A stretch of DNA of 64,000 nt from Promerops cafer (taxonomy: Eukaryota; Chordata; Aves; Passeriformes; Nectariniidae), in assembly GCA_013398275.1 (NCBI GenBank), contig VZSE01006608.1, positions 2,106,441 to 2,170,440 on the forward strand, read 5' to 3'. Numbering within the stretch: position 1 is the first letter of the stretch; every line of letters begins with the position of its first letter. Below the pieces are notes generated by a model. The model was not told the DNA's origin and did no database searches. It worked only from the letters and a program-made list of their open reading frames with translations. The translations under genes and the position numbers were made by a program. Shown one piece after another: positions 40,311 through 53,861 of this stretch.

Positions 40311-41937
40311 AAGAGGGGAAAAAATCTATTTAGTATGTTAATGTAGAAGTATTTTCTCTAGGAATCTATCTCTTGTTTTGCACCCAGATATCCTAACCAT
40401 TCCTTTCCTACATTAGTGATATCGTGGTCTTTTTTGGTTTTGAATATCTCAGTCCCAGAGTGTGCCTTGCAAAAGACTGAGTCAAGTTAGATACCTATTT
40501 TATTACACACATTCACAGCAATTATGCTGTTAGGAACAATGTGATGTTAATAGAAATTTGGTAAAAAATTTTGGCAGATCTAATTCAACCCACAGGTTGA
40601 GGAATGGCTTACTGCAGGCATCACAAATACTCCTGGCAAGCACTGGTTCCCTCCTGCAGCTAGGCTGTGTCCTGCCTGGGGGAAGAACCAATTGCCAGCA
40701 AGGAATTGGTGATTTTTCTGAGTTAAATGGGAAAACCAATATTGTGTAAAGGTAGCTATTAATGATAATGAGAAAGTCTAATGCTATAGTTCTCAACAAA
40801 TGAGGTGCTTTGAGTAGCATTGGAGCTTGAAGGTTAACCAAAGCTAGGTAGGAGTCACTGGAAACACCTGGGGGTTTTGTAGCTTTTTAAATGTTTCTGT
40901 AGCTCCTTGCTTCCTGAGGAGGTCTCAGAGGTTTTTTTAGGGTCAGGCATCAAGAGGAAATCAGAAAAGAAGTCAAAAGCAGATGCTTAAGGAAGAGTAA
41001 AAGAACAGGGAAATCATGTAGTGATTCGTTCTTTGAACACCTGTCACAGTCAATTTCTACAGTGCCTCATCCTTAATTGCCTCTTTCTTATTCACTGTGC
41101 ATTTTTAAAATAACGAGCTGATGTTTGTGGGGGTGGAAGGATGGGGGCATGGAAATGAGCTTAATTTAAGAAATGTAGCTAAAGAGCTATGAACATAAAA
41201 TACAATGCTTTCCTTAACAATGAAATTTTCAAAATAATTCCCTCATGAAATAATGATGTTTCAAATTTAACCTTTTGGGTTTAAAGGAGCTGCTGATGTT
41301 GCACCTTTCAGTATATTTCTGTAACTGAAGACTCTCTGTGTCCTTTTTCAAGCCCTGTATTTTATGAACAGATTATCTCATTATTTTTAATATTGTGTGA
41401 ACTTCTGTCACCTTCGTGTTAGGATTAATACAGAATCCTTAATGCTGGACTAAAGCATAAGAATAAAACAAAGTAACATACATACAGACAAATGTATGCA
41501 CTTGTGTGTGTATACATAGAACAGTTTTCAGATATTTCAGGAAAAGGAAACCCAGGAATGGGGTCTCTAGTTTATGGGAATCTCCTATCTTATATTAGTA
41601 AGAGAAACAGAGGAGAGTGGGAAAGTGAGGAGAATGAGAGCATAAGGGGAAGGTGATGTTTCAGGTATGAGAAACATGACAATGACATAATCCACACTTT
41701 TTTGTAAGCAGTAATGGTGGGATGGGAGTGTTAGTTGGAGAACAAGATGTTAACACTATGATGCAATTCTACATTTTATCTAAATGCTGTGCTTTACTGT
41801 CTGGTACAGTTGGAGCAAGTAGTGGACCTTCATACAGGTTTTGGAGGTGGTAAAGAAAGGAGGAGAAAAACAGTGTGGGTAGCGTGCAGGTGTTTGGAGG
41901 CATGTTTTAGTGGGGGGCATGGATTAGTGGCTCATTT

Positions 41938-42017
41938 GGCAGTGTTAGATTTATGGTTGGACTTGATGATCTTAAGGGTCTTTTCCAGCATAAACAATTC
42001 AATGATTCTATGGTTCT
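41938..42017 (+). mobile_element. CR1 LINE 3' tail fragment
   Basis: GGTTGGACTTGATGATCTTA, GGGTCTTTTCCAGCATAAAC and AATTCAATGATTCTATGG match the final 70-80 bp of avian CR1. An LTR-like remnant begins about 100 bp downstream. Confidence 0.82.
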
Positions 42018-42114
42018 CTGGGTTGTGGGTCAGTATCTTACTGAAGAGGAGACTCATGCTAGCAGAGAACCCAGAGAAGATGTCAGTTTGCTTCTTGAAG
42101 CATCAGTGGTGAGG

Positions 42115-42490
42115 ACATGGTGTCCTGTTCCAGCCAGGACAGGGTTGAAGTTAGCATCAGCCAGGAGGGGCACAGCCAGGACCCCGGGGTTATTGGACAT
42201 TGCCTCACACCATGTGCAGGGGGGACTGAGGGTGGTGAGTGGGTGGCACATGGGGACCACTCCTGTGTGAATCTTTTGCAGGCTTGTACACTCTGTTTTT
42301 AGTATCGTTTGTTGTTACTGTTTCTTTTCTTGTTTCATTGCTGTATCGCTACATTGTTTTTATTCTGTGATCTTTACCTTTTTGTGCTTTCAGTTCTTCT
42401 CTTCATCCTGACACAGAGGGAGGTGGGGGGAAGTGAGGAAGCAGCCTGTGGTCTGGGGTTTTACAGTGGGAACACTAAATTTGGGAATAC
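42115..42490 (+). mobile_element. LTR-type remnant (ERV, probably ERVL-like), degraded
   Basis: The region has GCACAGCCAGGACCCC, then a pyrimidine-rich stretch with TTGTTGTTACTG, TTCATTGCTGTATCGCTACA and TTGTTTTTATTCTGTGATC, then CTTTTTGTGCTTTCAG, a purine-rich GGGAGGTGGGGGGAAGTGAG, and TCTGGGGTTTTACAGTGGG. This order resembles a common bird LTR whose 3' part ends in a GGGTTAAACCACGACA-like sequence. Identification is from memory of the pattern, no terminal TG/CA pair or target-site duplication is clear, and no viral genes are adjacent. Confidence 0.5.
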
Positions 42491-43460
42491 CCTTCCTAAC
42501 CACAACACATGGCATATATGACCTGCCCTAGATCAGCCAGGGCTGGGAAGGAGGATGCAGATGACCTTATCTGAAAGTGTCTGGTGGGAATGTGGTGCAG
42601 AAAGGGGCAGAAGGTACCTTGGCAGTTGGAACCTGTATGGCTGGATTATCGCATGGCCAATATTTCACAGGTCATAGGGCCAACAGGTGACAGTCCCATA
42701 GTGCCAATACGCCACCACCCAGTGGTTCCATGAAATGGGACACTAGAGATGAAGCACTGCAGGGAGAAGTTTTGTCTCAGAGAAGTGGTTACTGTGTAAC
42801 TCTGCTTAAGTTGGCCAGCAAGGTGAGAAGAGCATGGGTTGTAGTGGTGAACTGCCCTGTTTTTTTGAAATGAGTCAGGACCTCCTGGTTATGTTGGTTG
42901 AGCACTCAAAAAAAGTGGAGGATTTACTTCCTATTGAATTATCCTTTTTTCTTGTGGAAGGTGAGAGTGAAATGCCTTTAGACAGATGCATTCACTGTTG
43001 GATTTTGCTGCTGGATCCATAGTGATTTCTGTAGTTGTTATCTCACATGAAACAAAAGGAGGAAAATCTGTTTTCAAGGCAGATGTTAGTGTTGCAGAAA
43101 TGCAGGGTCCAGAGTACTGATCTGATGCTGCCTTGTTGAATTGTTTGTGTTTTTACTGCTTTAACTTGACTCATAGGATTTCAGTCTGTTTGCAATACAG
43201 GAAAAAAAGTGGTTTGATCAAGCTGTAGAGATTTTTACTCTGTAGGGGCTTTCTATAACTATTCCAACCATTTGTCTGTCTCTTCCCTAGAAGTGGCATA
43301 TTTTAGCACCTGAGGTTGTATGAACTGAGTCCTACAAAGCTTTGTGAAAAACAGTTTTGGGGCAGAAAACAGACCTTATGCATGCTCCCACAGAGCAAAG
43401 GCTGAAACCCGCAGCACCAGCAGGTCCTTCTTTGCCTGGTCTGCCCTGGGTGGTCAGTGG

Positions 43461-43550
43461 GCACACTGTGCTGGTGGCCCCCACACTGTGCTGGTGGCTC
43501 CCACACTGTGCTGGTGGCCCCCACACTGTGCTGGTGGCTCCCACACTGTG
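43461..43550. repeat. 20-bp minisatellite, 4.5 copies, with 40-bp higher-order pattern
   Basis: The unit ACACTGTGCTGGTGGCCCCC alternates with ACACTGTGCTGGTGGCTCCC; CACACTGTG recurs at 43462, 43482, 43502, 43522 and 43542. The alternation shows that the last expansion step duplicated a two-unit block. Because 20 is not a multiple of three and the unit has no stop codon in these frames, long overlapping open frames appear on both strands; they are not genes. Confidence 0.95.
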
Positions 43551-45175
43551 CCTCAGGCCTGGCTGCTGGAGAAAATGGCAGAGAAACGAGGATTTTAGGG
43601 GTTGGGTGCAGAGTGAAAGGCTGGGAGATGCAGGTTAGGGAGAGAAGAAGCTGGGCTTGCTGAAAAAGTGTCTGCACATACAATAGGAGTTCATAAGGAA
43701 TGAAGTTTCACTAAATAGACCAGTCATGGAAAAATCTGTTTTGTTGTTAGCATGCCTTAACCTAATTAATTAATTTCATGAGTATAATTCATGCCTCATG
43801 TCTGCTGCAAACCTTTGCTACTTTGTTTACTTTTTTTTATGGTATGCAACAAAACAGGGCTTTAGACAGTAAACTCCATATAGCATTCTTGCTTGATGCA
43901 CATTGAAGATAAAATTCTTATTGTTGCAGTTCTTCTAGATTAAATGAGTCACATTCTGTTGCACTGTGGCTTTTTCTTCAATGAAACTACATTATTAAAA
44001 TTCTATTTAGCTCTTTTGTATGCCTGCCATTCTCAAGCAATAACTAGCCTTAACTAGACAGTGTAATGATTCCGTTTCATATTTCTGAATAAAATATCTA
44101 CTTTTTTATGTAAAAACTAGCAAAATGTAGCACAGCTGTTAAAAAACACAGTGCAGAATTAATCTTGATAGAGCATCATGTAGAAGTGGGACTAATAAAC
44201 ATTATCTTAAAGCAAAAAATCAGCAACATATAATGTATTTAAGAGTAATAGGGCACTGGGATCCTGGAAAATATTCTCATCCATATTCCTATTAATATTT
44301 AATTTATATAAGTTTTTGTAGATACAACTGTATGGTTCCATGGGCTGGTGTAGCAAACGTTCTGCTGTATCATAGCAGGCTGAGTTAGGCTGGGAAAGTT
44401 CAAAGAGAAGATAAAGAAATTATCTGGTATTTTAATATTCAATTACATTGTTATCATGATTAGGAAAAAAAAACAGCAGTGGGTTGGAAGGCACTTTGTA
44501 ATGATCCACAGATATCACAAGACCTCTCAGATGTCTTTTGATGGCATGCAAGAGCACCCTGGCAGATATTGTGAGAAAGGTTAACATGATAGCAGAAGGG
44601 CTTCAGAGCTGGAACTGGAACCTATTCTTTCCAAGGATATCCAAGTCCAGGACCTCCCTCAGGTAGCAAAACTTTGTGCTGTGAGACAATACCTTCCAGG
44701 TAGGTGTGCATTTGTGCAGGCATTTGCAATACCCATAATAATAGCTCTACAGACTGGTTTTTCTCATTACGAAGGAAGGATGGAACTGGTCAGTGGAACA
44801 AGGTATCTCTGCTGGGTGGGATTACGGCATAAAAGAGAAACCAGGCATTACACTGCAATATTTGAGTTACAGCTATTTGTGGAGGAGCGTGATGAGGGAG
44901 TGAAGTATGTGACTCACAGATGGGCTGATCACAGTGGAAGCAGAGATTTGCAGGTCACATACACTGATTGTCAGTGAAGAATCATGACTGGAGAGGAGGC
45001 TTCTGGTGGGCTACTGTGAAGGATGAGGAGTAAGCCTGATACTATTTAGCATTTTCAGTTGCAATGAACAACCAAGAACAAAATGATTACTCACAAAATT
45101 TGTGGATAACAAAGCTTGGTGAAATAGTAAATTCTGTTTCAGAAAGTCTAGTAATGACAAGTATTCTTTACTGGA

Positions 45176-46185
45176 ATCATAGAATATCTTGAGTTGGCAG
45201 GGATCCACAAGATTCATCAAAGTCCAACTCCTGCCCCACACAGGACAGCACCAGGACTCCCACCATGAGCATGACAGCATTGTCCAAACACTTTCTGAAC
45301 TTAGACAGGCTTGGTGCCATGACCACTGGCCTGGGGAGCCTGTTCCAGTGCCCAACCACCCTCTGGGTAAAAAAAGTTTTCCTAATATCCAGCCTAAACC
45401 TCCCTGACACAACCTCAGGCCATTCCCTTGGGTCCTGTCTCTGGTCACTAAAGAGAAGAGATCAGTGCCTGCCCCTCCTCTTCCCCTCACAGGGAAGTTG
45501 TAACTGCAGTGAGGTCTCCTCTTGGTCTCAGACCCATGAGCCAGCTGCTCACCCCTCCCCTGATGTCTTCATCCAGCTGTGACCTGGGCATCTTGTGCAG
45601 AAGAATACTGTGAGAGACAGTATCGAAAGCTTTGCTGAAGTCCAGAAAGATTATATCAACTGGCTTTCCTTGATCAACTAGGTGAGCTACCTTGTCATAA
45701 AAGGAAATCAAGTTTGACAAGCAGGACTTTCCCCTTGTGAAGCCATGTTGGCTCTGACCTGTGACCATGTTGCCCTTCAGGTATCTTTCAATAACTCCCA
45801 GAATAATCTTCTCCTGAATTCTACCAGTCACTGAAGAGACACTAAAAGCCCTGTAGTTTCTAGGGTCATCCTTTTTGGGACATTTGGGCAACATTACCCA
45901 TCTTCCAATCAACTGGGACCTCCCCAGATTCCCAAGACTATTCAAAAAGCATTACAAGAGGCCTTGCAATGAATCATCCAGCTCTTTGAGCGTTCTTGGA
46001 TGAATCCCATCAGACCCCATAGACTTAGAGGGATGCAGCTGGAACAGCAGATCCTGTAGAAGTTCAGGGTCAACTGGGAATTTTTCATTCTCACAACCAT
46101 GGTTCTCCAGCTCAGGACACTGAGACCCTCTTAGCCCATCATCAGTGTTGCAGACAGAGGCAATGAAAGCGTTAAACATCTCTGC
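45176..46185 (-). mobile_element. CR1 LINE, internally deleted: reverse-transcriptase fragment joined to 3' UTR
   Basis: From right to left (minus strand) this reads part of the CR1 ORF2 reverse transcriptase and then the CR1 3' UTR. Fragment 46242-45952 ends in LHPSKSMGSDGIHPRTLKEL; after an in-frame stop the same frame continues with KDDPRNYRAFSV, HGFTRGKSCLSNLI and FLDFSKAFDTVSHSIL, which includes RT motif A with its catalytic Asp. Near 45525-45545 the frame passes into 3' UTR sequence (GGAGACCTCACTGCAG on the minus strand). The YADD catalytic box and the rest of ORF2 are missing, so about 1.2 kb appears deleted. The terminal ATTCTATGATTC tail is at 45176-45187. It cannot encode active protein. 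Confidence 0.92.
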
Positions 46186-46245
46186 CATGTCCATGTCCAT
46201 GTCCATGTCCATGTCCATGTCCATGTCCATGTCCATGTCCATGTC
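46186..46245. repeat. (CATGTC)10 hexamer microsatellite
   Basis: Ten perfect tandem copies of CATGTC occupy exactly 60 bp at the 5' edge of the CR1 fragment. On the minus strand the array reads alternating Met-Asp in the same frame as the RT fragment, which explains the odd start of that open frame. The perfection implies recent expansion, so length polymorphism is likely. Confidence 0.97.
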
Positions 46246-49200
46246 ATTATTGTCTTAGTCAAAGAGATGCATTTGAGTGCAGTCTAAAGGCAAATGATAA
46301 CTAGGGACTATTTAAAGACAAAAAGTTATGGAGAATAGGAGGTTAATCAATAGGGAATTGATTTTACAACAGGAGACATCATCTTTGAAACTCGTATGAA
46401 TACAGTATATCCTGTTCTTGAGATGCATTTTTAAAGGAGGTATCCTGTAGGTGGTTGTGGTTCAGAAAGTATTTGAGGGCTGGTAAAATGCTTGATACTG
46501 TGGAAGCTAATCTGGTTTTTAGATCCACAAGAAGATTGAGAGATGACTTCTTCTGTGGTGTATAAACATGCAGGGAGAGGAAAAGTAGTCACAAAAGACT
46601 CATTAGTCTGTTGGACTGAGGTTTGATGAGATCTGGTAGCTGGAAGCCAGAGCCAGAGAAATTGAAATGAGCAATCTGGCATACATTTTTCTCAGAAGGG
46701 TGTTTAGATATTGAAAAATCCAGATAGATTGGAGGAGCAATGAGAAATTTTTTGTGCTGCTTTCAGTTCAAGACTGATTCCTCTCTTGGAAGATTCTGTG
46801 GTTAAGTACGACTACAAATGGCAGGAGTTTCAATAGAAAAATGTAATGGTCTGTGTTATACAACTGATCAAGCTGTATAATTTAGTGGTTAGTCCAATAC
46901 TTCACCTTTATTTTACAAACAGGCAATAAAAATTATATTTTTATTATATTCTTTCTAGTATAGATCTCTTAAGATATTAAGCGTATTTATAGACTGAAAT
47001 GACATATAGTGGTACTGTTTGTTTGAGTGTACCACCTGCTTTGATGTTCATTATTCCTGATCACTTACTCTAATGTAGATCTTAAGTACTGGGGAAACCA
47101 GTCCCTGGACCAAATATTCTCACATATTAGTTGCTCTTCTCTGGATTTCTACGTAGGCAAAAAATTGTCATTATCTTCTTGAAGAATTGAGTATCTGATC
47201 AGTGGTAACCAACCACTGGTGACATAAAATGCTGTGTTGCTCTGCTGTAACATACACAGGGGTAAAGCTCATTCAGCATTGCACTGCTCTGCAGATTGGT
47301 GAGTTATCCTCATAGATGCTTTTCTGAAAGAGGCACAAGATGCTCCAAGAATTTTACATGCAATATATTGGATCCATGATCTGTGCTGGAAAGACCAAGA
47401 TAATTCTAACTTGACTACTTAAAGCTTGGGAATACATACATAGTAGGTCCTGTAGAAATTTCAGTATTAATTCAGTTGTAAATATTAAGCTATTCCTTTC
47501 AGAACTAATCTGTAACATTTTCACTTAATATTCACTACCAAAAAAAAATTGTATTAAAAATTAAAACTGTTTTTCTTCTGCTCCAGAGTATTACAGCACT
47601 GGGCAAGTTTTGGATGTTCTTGAGTCCTACCTCCTTCCTGTGCACACTGTGAGCCTCTGTTCATACTTGCATTTACTGTATATGGTTCAAGCTGGAGCCT
47701 CTGTTTCTGGCAAATCTAAAATTCCTAGCTGTTAAATATCAGTGTAAAATTTTGAGTGCCTATTTCCAATGTGTGAATTAAGTTAGCTGGGAGTTCTAAT
47801 GCTGAGGTCCATTACTCAGGGGTCTCTGAGTCTCTTCCCAGCCATCAGCATTGCTATGCTCTGGTGGTTCAGGGCAACACAGCTGTCCTGGTAGAGCCAT
47901 GTTCTGCTCTTGGCTCTGCTACAGCAATGTCTGTTCTTCTTCTGAGATCTTCTTGAGCAAAGAAATCCTTCTGCCCCTTGCTGGGCTTTTGGGGAGATGC
48001 TGCCTGTTCCTCCCAGGTGTGCCTAGGGGAGGTTACAATTTCATGTGAGTGCAGGGCTGCTGGTGGGGAGGCCCCTGCTCTTGGCAGGCTGTGCCTCAAG
48101 CACTGGCCACTCTTGTGACCACAAATCTTACTAAGCTTTTTGTTTCTCCTTGCCTGTCTTTTTATACAACCATTAAGCCTCTCTGACTGGTATCAGTCCT
48201 CACCAGTGCACATATTCTTGTTTTCACCATTCTGTTCTAAAAATTGTCAGGCATTGGCAGCCAGGGATTCACTGGTTCTGCCTTGTTGCTGTACGTGGAT
48301 CAGAGTCAATAGATGTTTTCCAGCATTTATTTGATATTATTTTCTACTGTTCACTTGTGAATAATGCAAATAGGCATTACGTGTCCAAAATCATACTTCA
48401 GTTCAAACTACATAAATTCATGTAAACAAATTTTAAACAATTACACAAAGCCTCTAAACAAAGAGGAGTGTCAGAAGGTACTGTGGCAATTTCACCAGTG
48501 CAAGTAACAAGAAAGTTGGTATGTATAAGTATGTATGGTACCACTGTCTTACTGAAACAAGGCTAAAAATCTATGAACTGTTTAGTTCCAGATGTTGCAA
48601 TCAAGTTTTTCAGCACATTTTTGCACATCTTCTGTTCTCCTTGACTTGCTTTTCTAGTTTTTGCATGTGACAAGCTTTTAGAACTTTTTTCATGCTACTG
48701 TTTTGTGAAGTTATGTATTGAAACTTAATATTTTAAATTATTTTTCTTAAACCATGTATTTTCTAGCTCCCCTATGGTTTCCTTCAGTCTGTAAATGATC
48801 ATTATATATTCCTGAGTTATTTCTCTAGCACCTCAGAAATCACTCTCTTGTTGGCTTTGAACAAAATTCCATGTAGTGCTCAGAGGCTTGAAACTGATAA
48901 AAGAGCTGGAATTACACTGTCCCAGCCATCCCTTAGTAAAAGCCTTAATTGCTTTATGCAGGATCTTGCCTCAGCAATAAGTCTGCCTTCTATCTTAGAC
49001 TGGATGGGCTTTTTTTTCTTTTAAATCGGATTAACATAATCCAGCTCTGGACTTTGCTCCTCTGTACTTTTTCAAATGCTTTGAAGAATGTGGCTGCAGT
49101 GACCAAATCTCAATTCGAAGTTTCTATTCAATTTTCAAATGATACTTTGCTAGTTGAGAAAATGGCCTGTGTGTTGCTCTGGGATCCTTGTAGGGCGTGA

Positions 49201-50090
49201 CTGTCAAACTTGTGTTAAAGTAACAATTGATGGCTTCTGGTGAGTGTCAGCTACCATTGACCTGTGAGGAGCAAAAGCCCATTTTTGTTGACTGGTAGAC
49301 CATGACACTGTCGTACCCAGAAAAAAGAGACATTGACTGGTTTACCATGTATGAATGTATGAAAATGTAGGAGTTTGCAAGAACTAAGTACTTGCATGTA
49401 CGTGTACTAAGTAACGTTCAGTTTTGTCTCTGGCTAAGTCTCTGGTAATGAAATTTTGTCAGTGCGTATCCTCAGAAATACTGGCTGGTGCTCTGTTTGC
49501 TTCCTAAGATGTTCCCTCAGGTCGGGAAGCCAAATCAACAAACTCCTACTGTTTTTTGTTTTCTTTATTGAGATTTGCACTCACGTGTGCTGCACAGGTG
49601 CACCATCAGGACCGCAGATGTGAAAAAGGCACAAAATCTGTGTTGACCATTCTGTGTGTTTTTGTGCTCTTTTTAATTTGGGTGGCAAACAATGATGGTG
49701 ATGCCCACTGATTATTTACACTCGTCTTTGAACTTTGTTTCTGTGCTTGCTGTTTCTCTCATGTGGCATTCTGGTATTTGTTTATCATTGCTCAGAACTC
49801 TTAGGTCTCATCAGAGATTCTCAGGATCCTGGACAACTATTATAACTGTCCTGGAGTTCTTCCTGGATGGTTTTTGTGCTAACAAATGGCTTTTGTGTCC
49901 TTGGCTGAAAATTTTGGTTTGCCAAAGATAAACTGTCTTGCCCAAAGGAGAATGTGAGTATGTGCCATGCATAGAAGCATGGGGCAGGTCTACTCAAACA
50001 AATGCTATTACTTGATTTTTTTCCACAAGATACAGCATCATGTGGATACCTAAAAGCCGTAGAAACCTGCAGCAGTGTGCCAAACTGATC

Positions 50091-50335
50091 GTAGAATCAT
50101 TTAGGTTGAAAAATACCTGTAAGATCATTGAGACCAACCATACACTTAACACTGACAGGATCACCACTAAACTATGTTCCTGCATGCCACACTTACACAT
50201 CTTTTAAATATGTCCAGGGTTGGTGACTCAACCACTTCCCTGGGCAGTCTGTTCTAATGCCTGACAATCCTTTCCAGGAAGAAATTTTCCTAATTTTCAG
50301 TCTAAATCTCCCTTGGCACAACTTTAGGCCAAACT
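50091..50335 (-). mobile_element. CR1 LINE fragment (3' UTR)
   Basis: The + strand has GTAGAATCATTTAGGTTG, GTAAGATCATTGAGACCAAC, GGTGACTCAACCACTTCCCT, GGGCAGTCTGTTCTAATGCC and TCAGTCTAAATCTCCCTTGG, the reverse complement of a typical avian CR1 3' end. It is a different subfamily from the 45-kb copy (TCAACCACTTCCCTGGG type). No coding part remains. Confidence 0.92.
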
Positions 50336-53300
50336 GAAGAAAAAACCTAACTCTTAACAAATAGCTGAGGTGTGCATCTCACTAACATAGAGATGGTGCT
50401 TCCAGTCCTGGTACTGGTGTGCTTTTTTGCTAATACAGCATTTCTGTGCCATACCCGTAATGTCTCTTGAAGATGAGAGTATTGCACAGTTGCCTTAGCA
50501 CTGGCCTCGTCCATGTCCTCCAGGTTGTCCCTGGTTAGGGCACCCATGTATTTCTTTCGCATTTGTATTTGTATGTAGCCTTACAGAGGCAGGGTTGCAT
50601 ATTTAGCTGTCTTTATTTCCCTTCTGAAGAACCAAAACCACCTACTTCCTTGCTTGTTTGTCAGAACACCAAGTTTCTCTCTCCATTTAAGCTGTAACCC
50701 TGTGGCAAGCAGCATAAATCACCATAAAGCTGTAGGTCATTTGGACTCTTATGAATGTGCTGCATTCTGCTAGGATGTTCCTCAGTTGTTCGTTCCTTGC
50801 CTCTCCAAAGCTGAGCATGACCAAGAATGAGGCATGCTATTATCCTCTTAATTCATACGTTTTTGTTGGTAAAAGCTATAAACTGAGTAATTTCCAATTA
50901 TCTATTTATCTATATGTATATTTAACTTGCCAGCTTACAGGGTGTTTGATCACTAATTACCTCTGAAACTACACTTATTTTACATTAGCTGTGCATTTAG
51001 TTTGAGCACTAGGCATTATTTCAGCTGCCATTTTGACTTGTGTGCCCTAGATCACCGTAAGCTTAATCTTATGATACTTCATTGGTTCATTCATCACTCC
51101 TGTGGAGCCAGCAGCGTTGCTGGTTTAGTCTTGTGCAGAGTGTAAGAGCAGGCAGGTTTGTGTCACTCTTCAGTCTTTCTTCAAACAGGCATAGCTCTAG
51201 GTAAGGCATCTTTTTCTTGAAACACTATGACTGGTGTTTGAAGAATATGGATGTCTTGTCTAGCACCATCAGGTGCAGTACAGTGTTTATTGTAGATTTT
51301 TTCACATGCCTTTTTGCCCCAGATGTCTTCTGATCCCAAGTTCTGTTTGGTAATTTAATTGCTAGACAAATCCTAGTGGCTGTTTGAACATCTAATTCTG
51401 GCATCCCAGTAATTCCTTTCTGAGTTTTTTTCAATTGGATGTCAGCCACAACCAGGACTGTCGCTCAGTTTCTCCACCTCAAATGACAAGACCAATTCTT
51501 TCTCATAGGTATGTTACAAACTGTCTTGTTCCCTCCTTCTTTGGCTGTCTGTTTGAAACACCACTCCTATGAAGGAAGTCCTGCACTTTGAAATGTCAGT
51601 GCAGCAGTTCCGTAGCTTGCTGCCCCTGTCTGTGCCTGCTGCCCACACCTCAGTGCCCCTGGTTGCACCTGCACAGCTTGCCTAGGTTTAACTCCAGGCA
51701 CCGTGCAGCACTTAACCTGCTGCTTGAGCTGAGAAAGATAGATTGACCACAGAGACCTGAGAGCTGTCTGCTTTTCATTTGTTTTCCTTCTCGGAAATCA
51801 TGCAGAGCCAAAGTCTGCTTTACCCAGTGGGCACAGTCCAGAGTTGTTTGGCAGGAGGGGCACAGCCACCAGCTTCAGCAGCTCTCTGCCACACCTTCCT
51901 AAAGATGCAGATCCCCTCAGGGACTGACACCTTCTTGAACAGTCGCAGAGAGGCCAGAATGTCCTGTCTGTGATGCCTGCAGTCCAGCCAGAGTGCACAG
52001 GTCTTCTGAACAAAACCAAACAAAAAACCCAACCCAAAGCCCTTGAGACTTCAGCTGTGAGGCTTTTTTGTAAGAAAAAAGGTAACATTCATAAATCAAG
52101 TCAGTGAACTTTGTAGCTGTTTCCTGAACCTTTTTACTAGAAGCATAGTGACTGTAGTAAAGCCACTGACAAAGGTTGTTCTGCAAACCCAAACAATGCT
52201 ATTTATCCCAAATCCCAGGAGGGTTTCCTGGGTGGGCTCATCAGTTTCTGGAATAAACACAAGACTGTCAAGAACAGCAAAATTGAGTACTCTGAAAGAT
52301 ACTGGAAATCAAAAACAGCGAGACAGGTTTTGTAGCTGTCTTCTCAGAATGCAGTGAGCACTGAAGCTCAGCTGTTTCCTAGGCTTGCAGCTTGGATGCA
52401 GCCCTAGCAGGCTCGGATGTATGAGAAGCTGGCAGCACGCCCTGCCCTGGACAGCCTCAGGTCTGTCATCATGCATCATTAGCATGAAGTCAGAGGCATC
52501 AATGTCATCTGCAAGACCTATCATATAGAATACAGAAACCAAATTATGTATCAAGATTATTTTCAGTGAAAACAAAGTGTGTGTCCTCTTCCTTTTTGTC
52601 TCCATGCTCAGTTAGACCAGGCTTATTAGTTTTATTTTCATCTTCATGCTACATGAAACACCACATTTAAGCTGTTTGTTATATTCAAGAGTCCAAGTCT
52701 GTTTCTTGGGTAATTAGCTCTTGTTGCATGGATGTCACCAGGTCTGAATTTGAGTCAATGTCTGACTATTAATTAAAAAGGAGTCTTATTAGTTCTGCGC
52801 TTTTCCCCCCTGTTTTCTTCCTTGGGTTATTTGTTGTGAAGCAAGGTCATTGCCACTGCATTTCTTAGCACTATTTGATGTCTCTCTAATTGCAATATTT
52901 ATTTTTAAACAACTACTCTCTAAAAAACAGCATGGCTATCAACACTTCTAATGTGTATGTGACCACAAAGGGAAGATGGGACTCTGCCCATAGTTTATCT
53001 TTGCAGATATTATGGAGCTTAAAGCTTATTGCATTTTACTCCCATTCTGTTCAGTCCATGTTGCTGGCAATAGGGTCTCGTTGCTCTAGATTGCCTGTGG
53101 GTAGATTGCCTGTGTCTGTATTTTTTACATCTTTTACATTTGATTTCAGTGAGAATACAGGAGTGTTTTATCTATAGCATAGCAATCAGCTGTTGCTCTT
53201 TTGTCCTGAAAATCATGGCATTTAGATTAGCTCTCATTATTCTTGTTTTTCCTGACAACTAAACCTTCGACTGCAATTTAAATTATAATTTCTTTCATTA

Positions 53301-53861
53301 TTTAATGGTGAAAACAGAAAACAACAGTTTGTGGAATTCAGCATGTCAGATGATGCTATTTCTTCCTCTGTGAGACAAAACAGAAGATGAGAGTTAGTAT
53401 TTCTTGCAGTTGGCTTTTTTAACTTCAGTATTTTATTGCAGAATGACAAATGAAGAGAACATTTCATTTATTTATTGAAGTTGTATGCTGCAGCGATGTA
53501 TATAACCATGCAGAGGAGTCTGAGTAATTGCATTGCCCTCTTCGTTAGAATGGGTGATGCTGCTGTATTGTAATAAATTTGAAAAATAAAAGTGAAAATG
53601 TGTACTTTAGTGGGCCCCTGAGAGCATAATTTGTGATACCTTGTAGAATATTCAGTCAGAGCTCAGAAGAAGATCATAGAACAAGTTATACAAAAGAGCT
53701 TCTACTGCTAACTGAGCTTTTAATACTAATACAGTTCTAAAATATTAAATCTTAAGATTTAAGGTCTGATTAAAAAGCTTGTTACAGAAAGCATACCAAG
53801 AAAATATAGTTTCATCCATCTATACATCAGTCTGTATATCAACTGCACAAAGATTTGAGTC

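Noticed and set aside
43461..43550. CRISPR-like array
   Set aside because: The repeats are directly adjacent with no unique spacers, and the host is a vertebrate.
43303..43683. Long open frames on both strands around 43.3-43.7 kb
   Set aside because: They are produced by the stop-free 20-bp minisatellite and its GC-rich flanks.
44681..44977. 98-codon open frame on the + strand, considered as retroviral
   Set aside because: I see no protease, RT or envelope motif and no LTR close by, so there is nothing to support an element.
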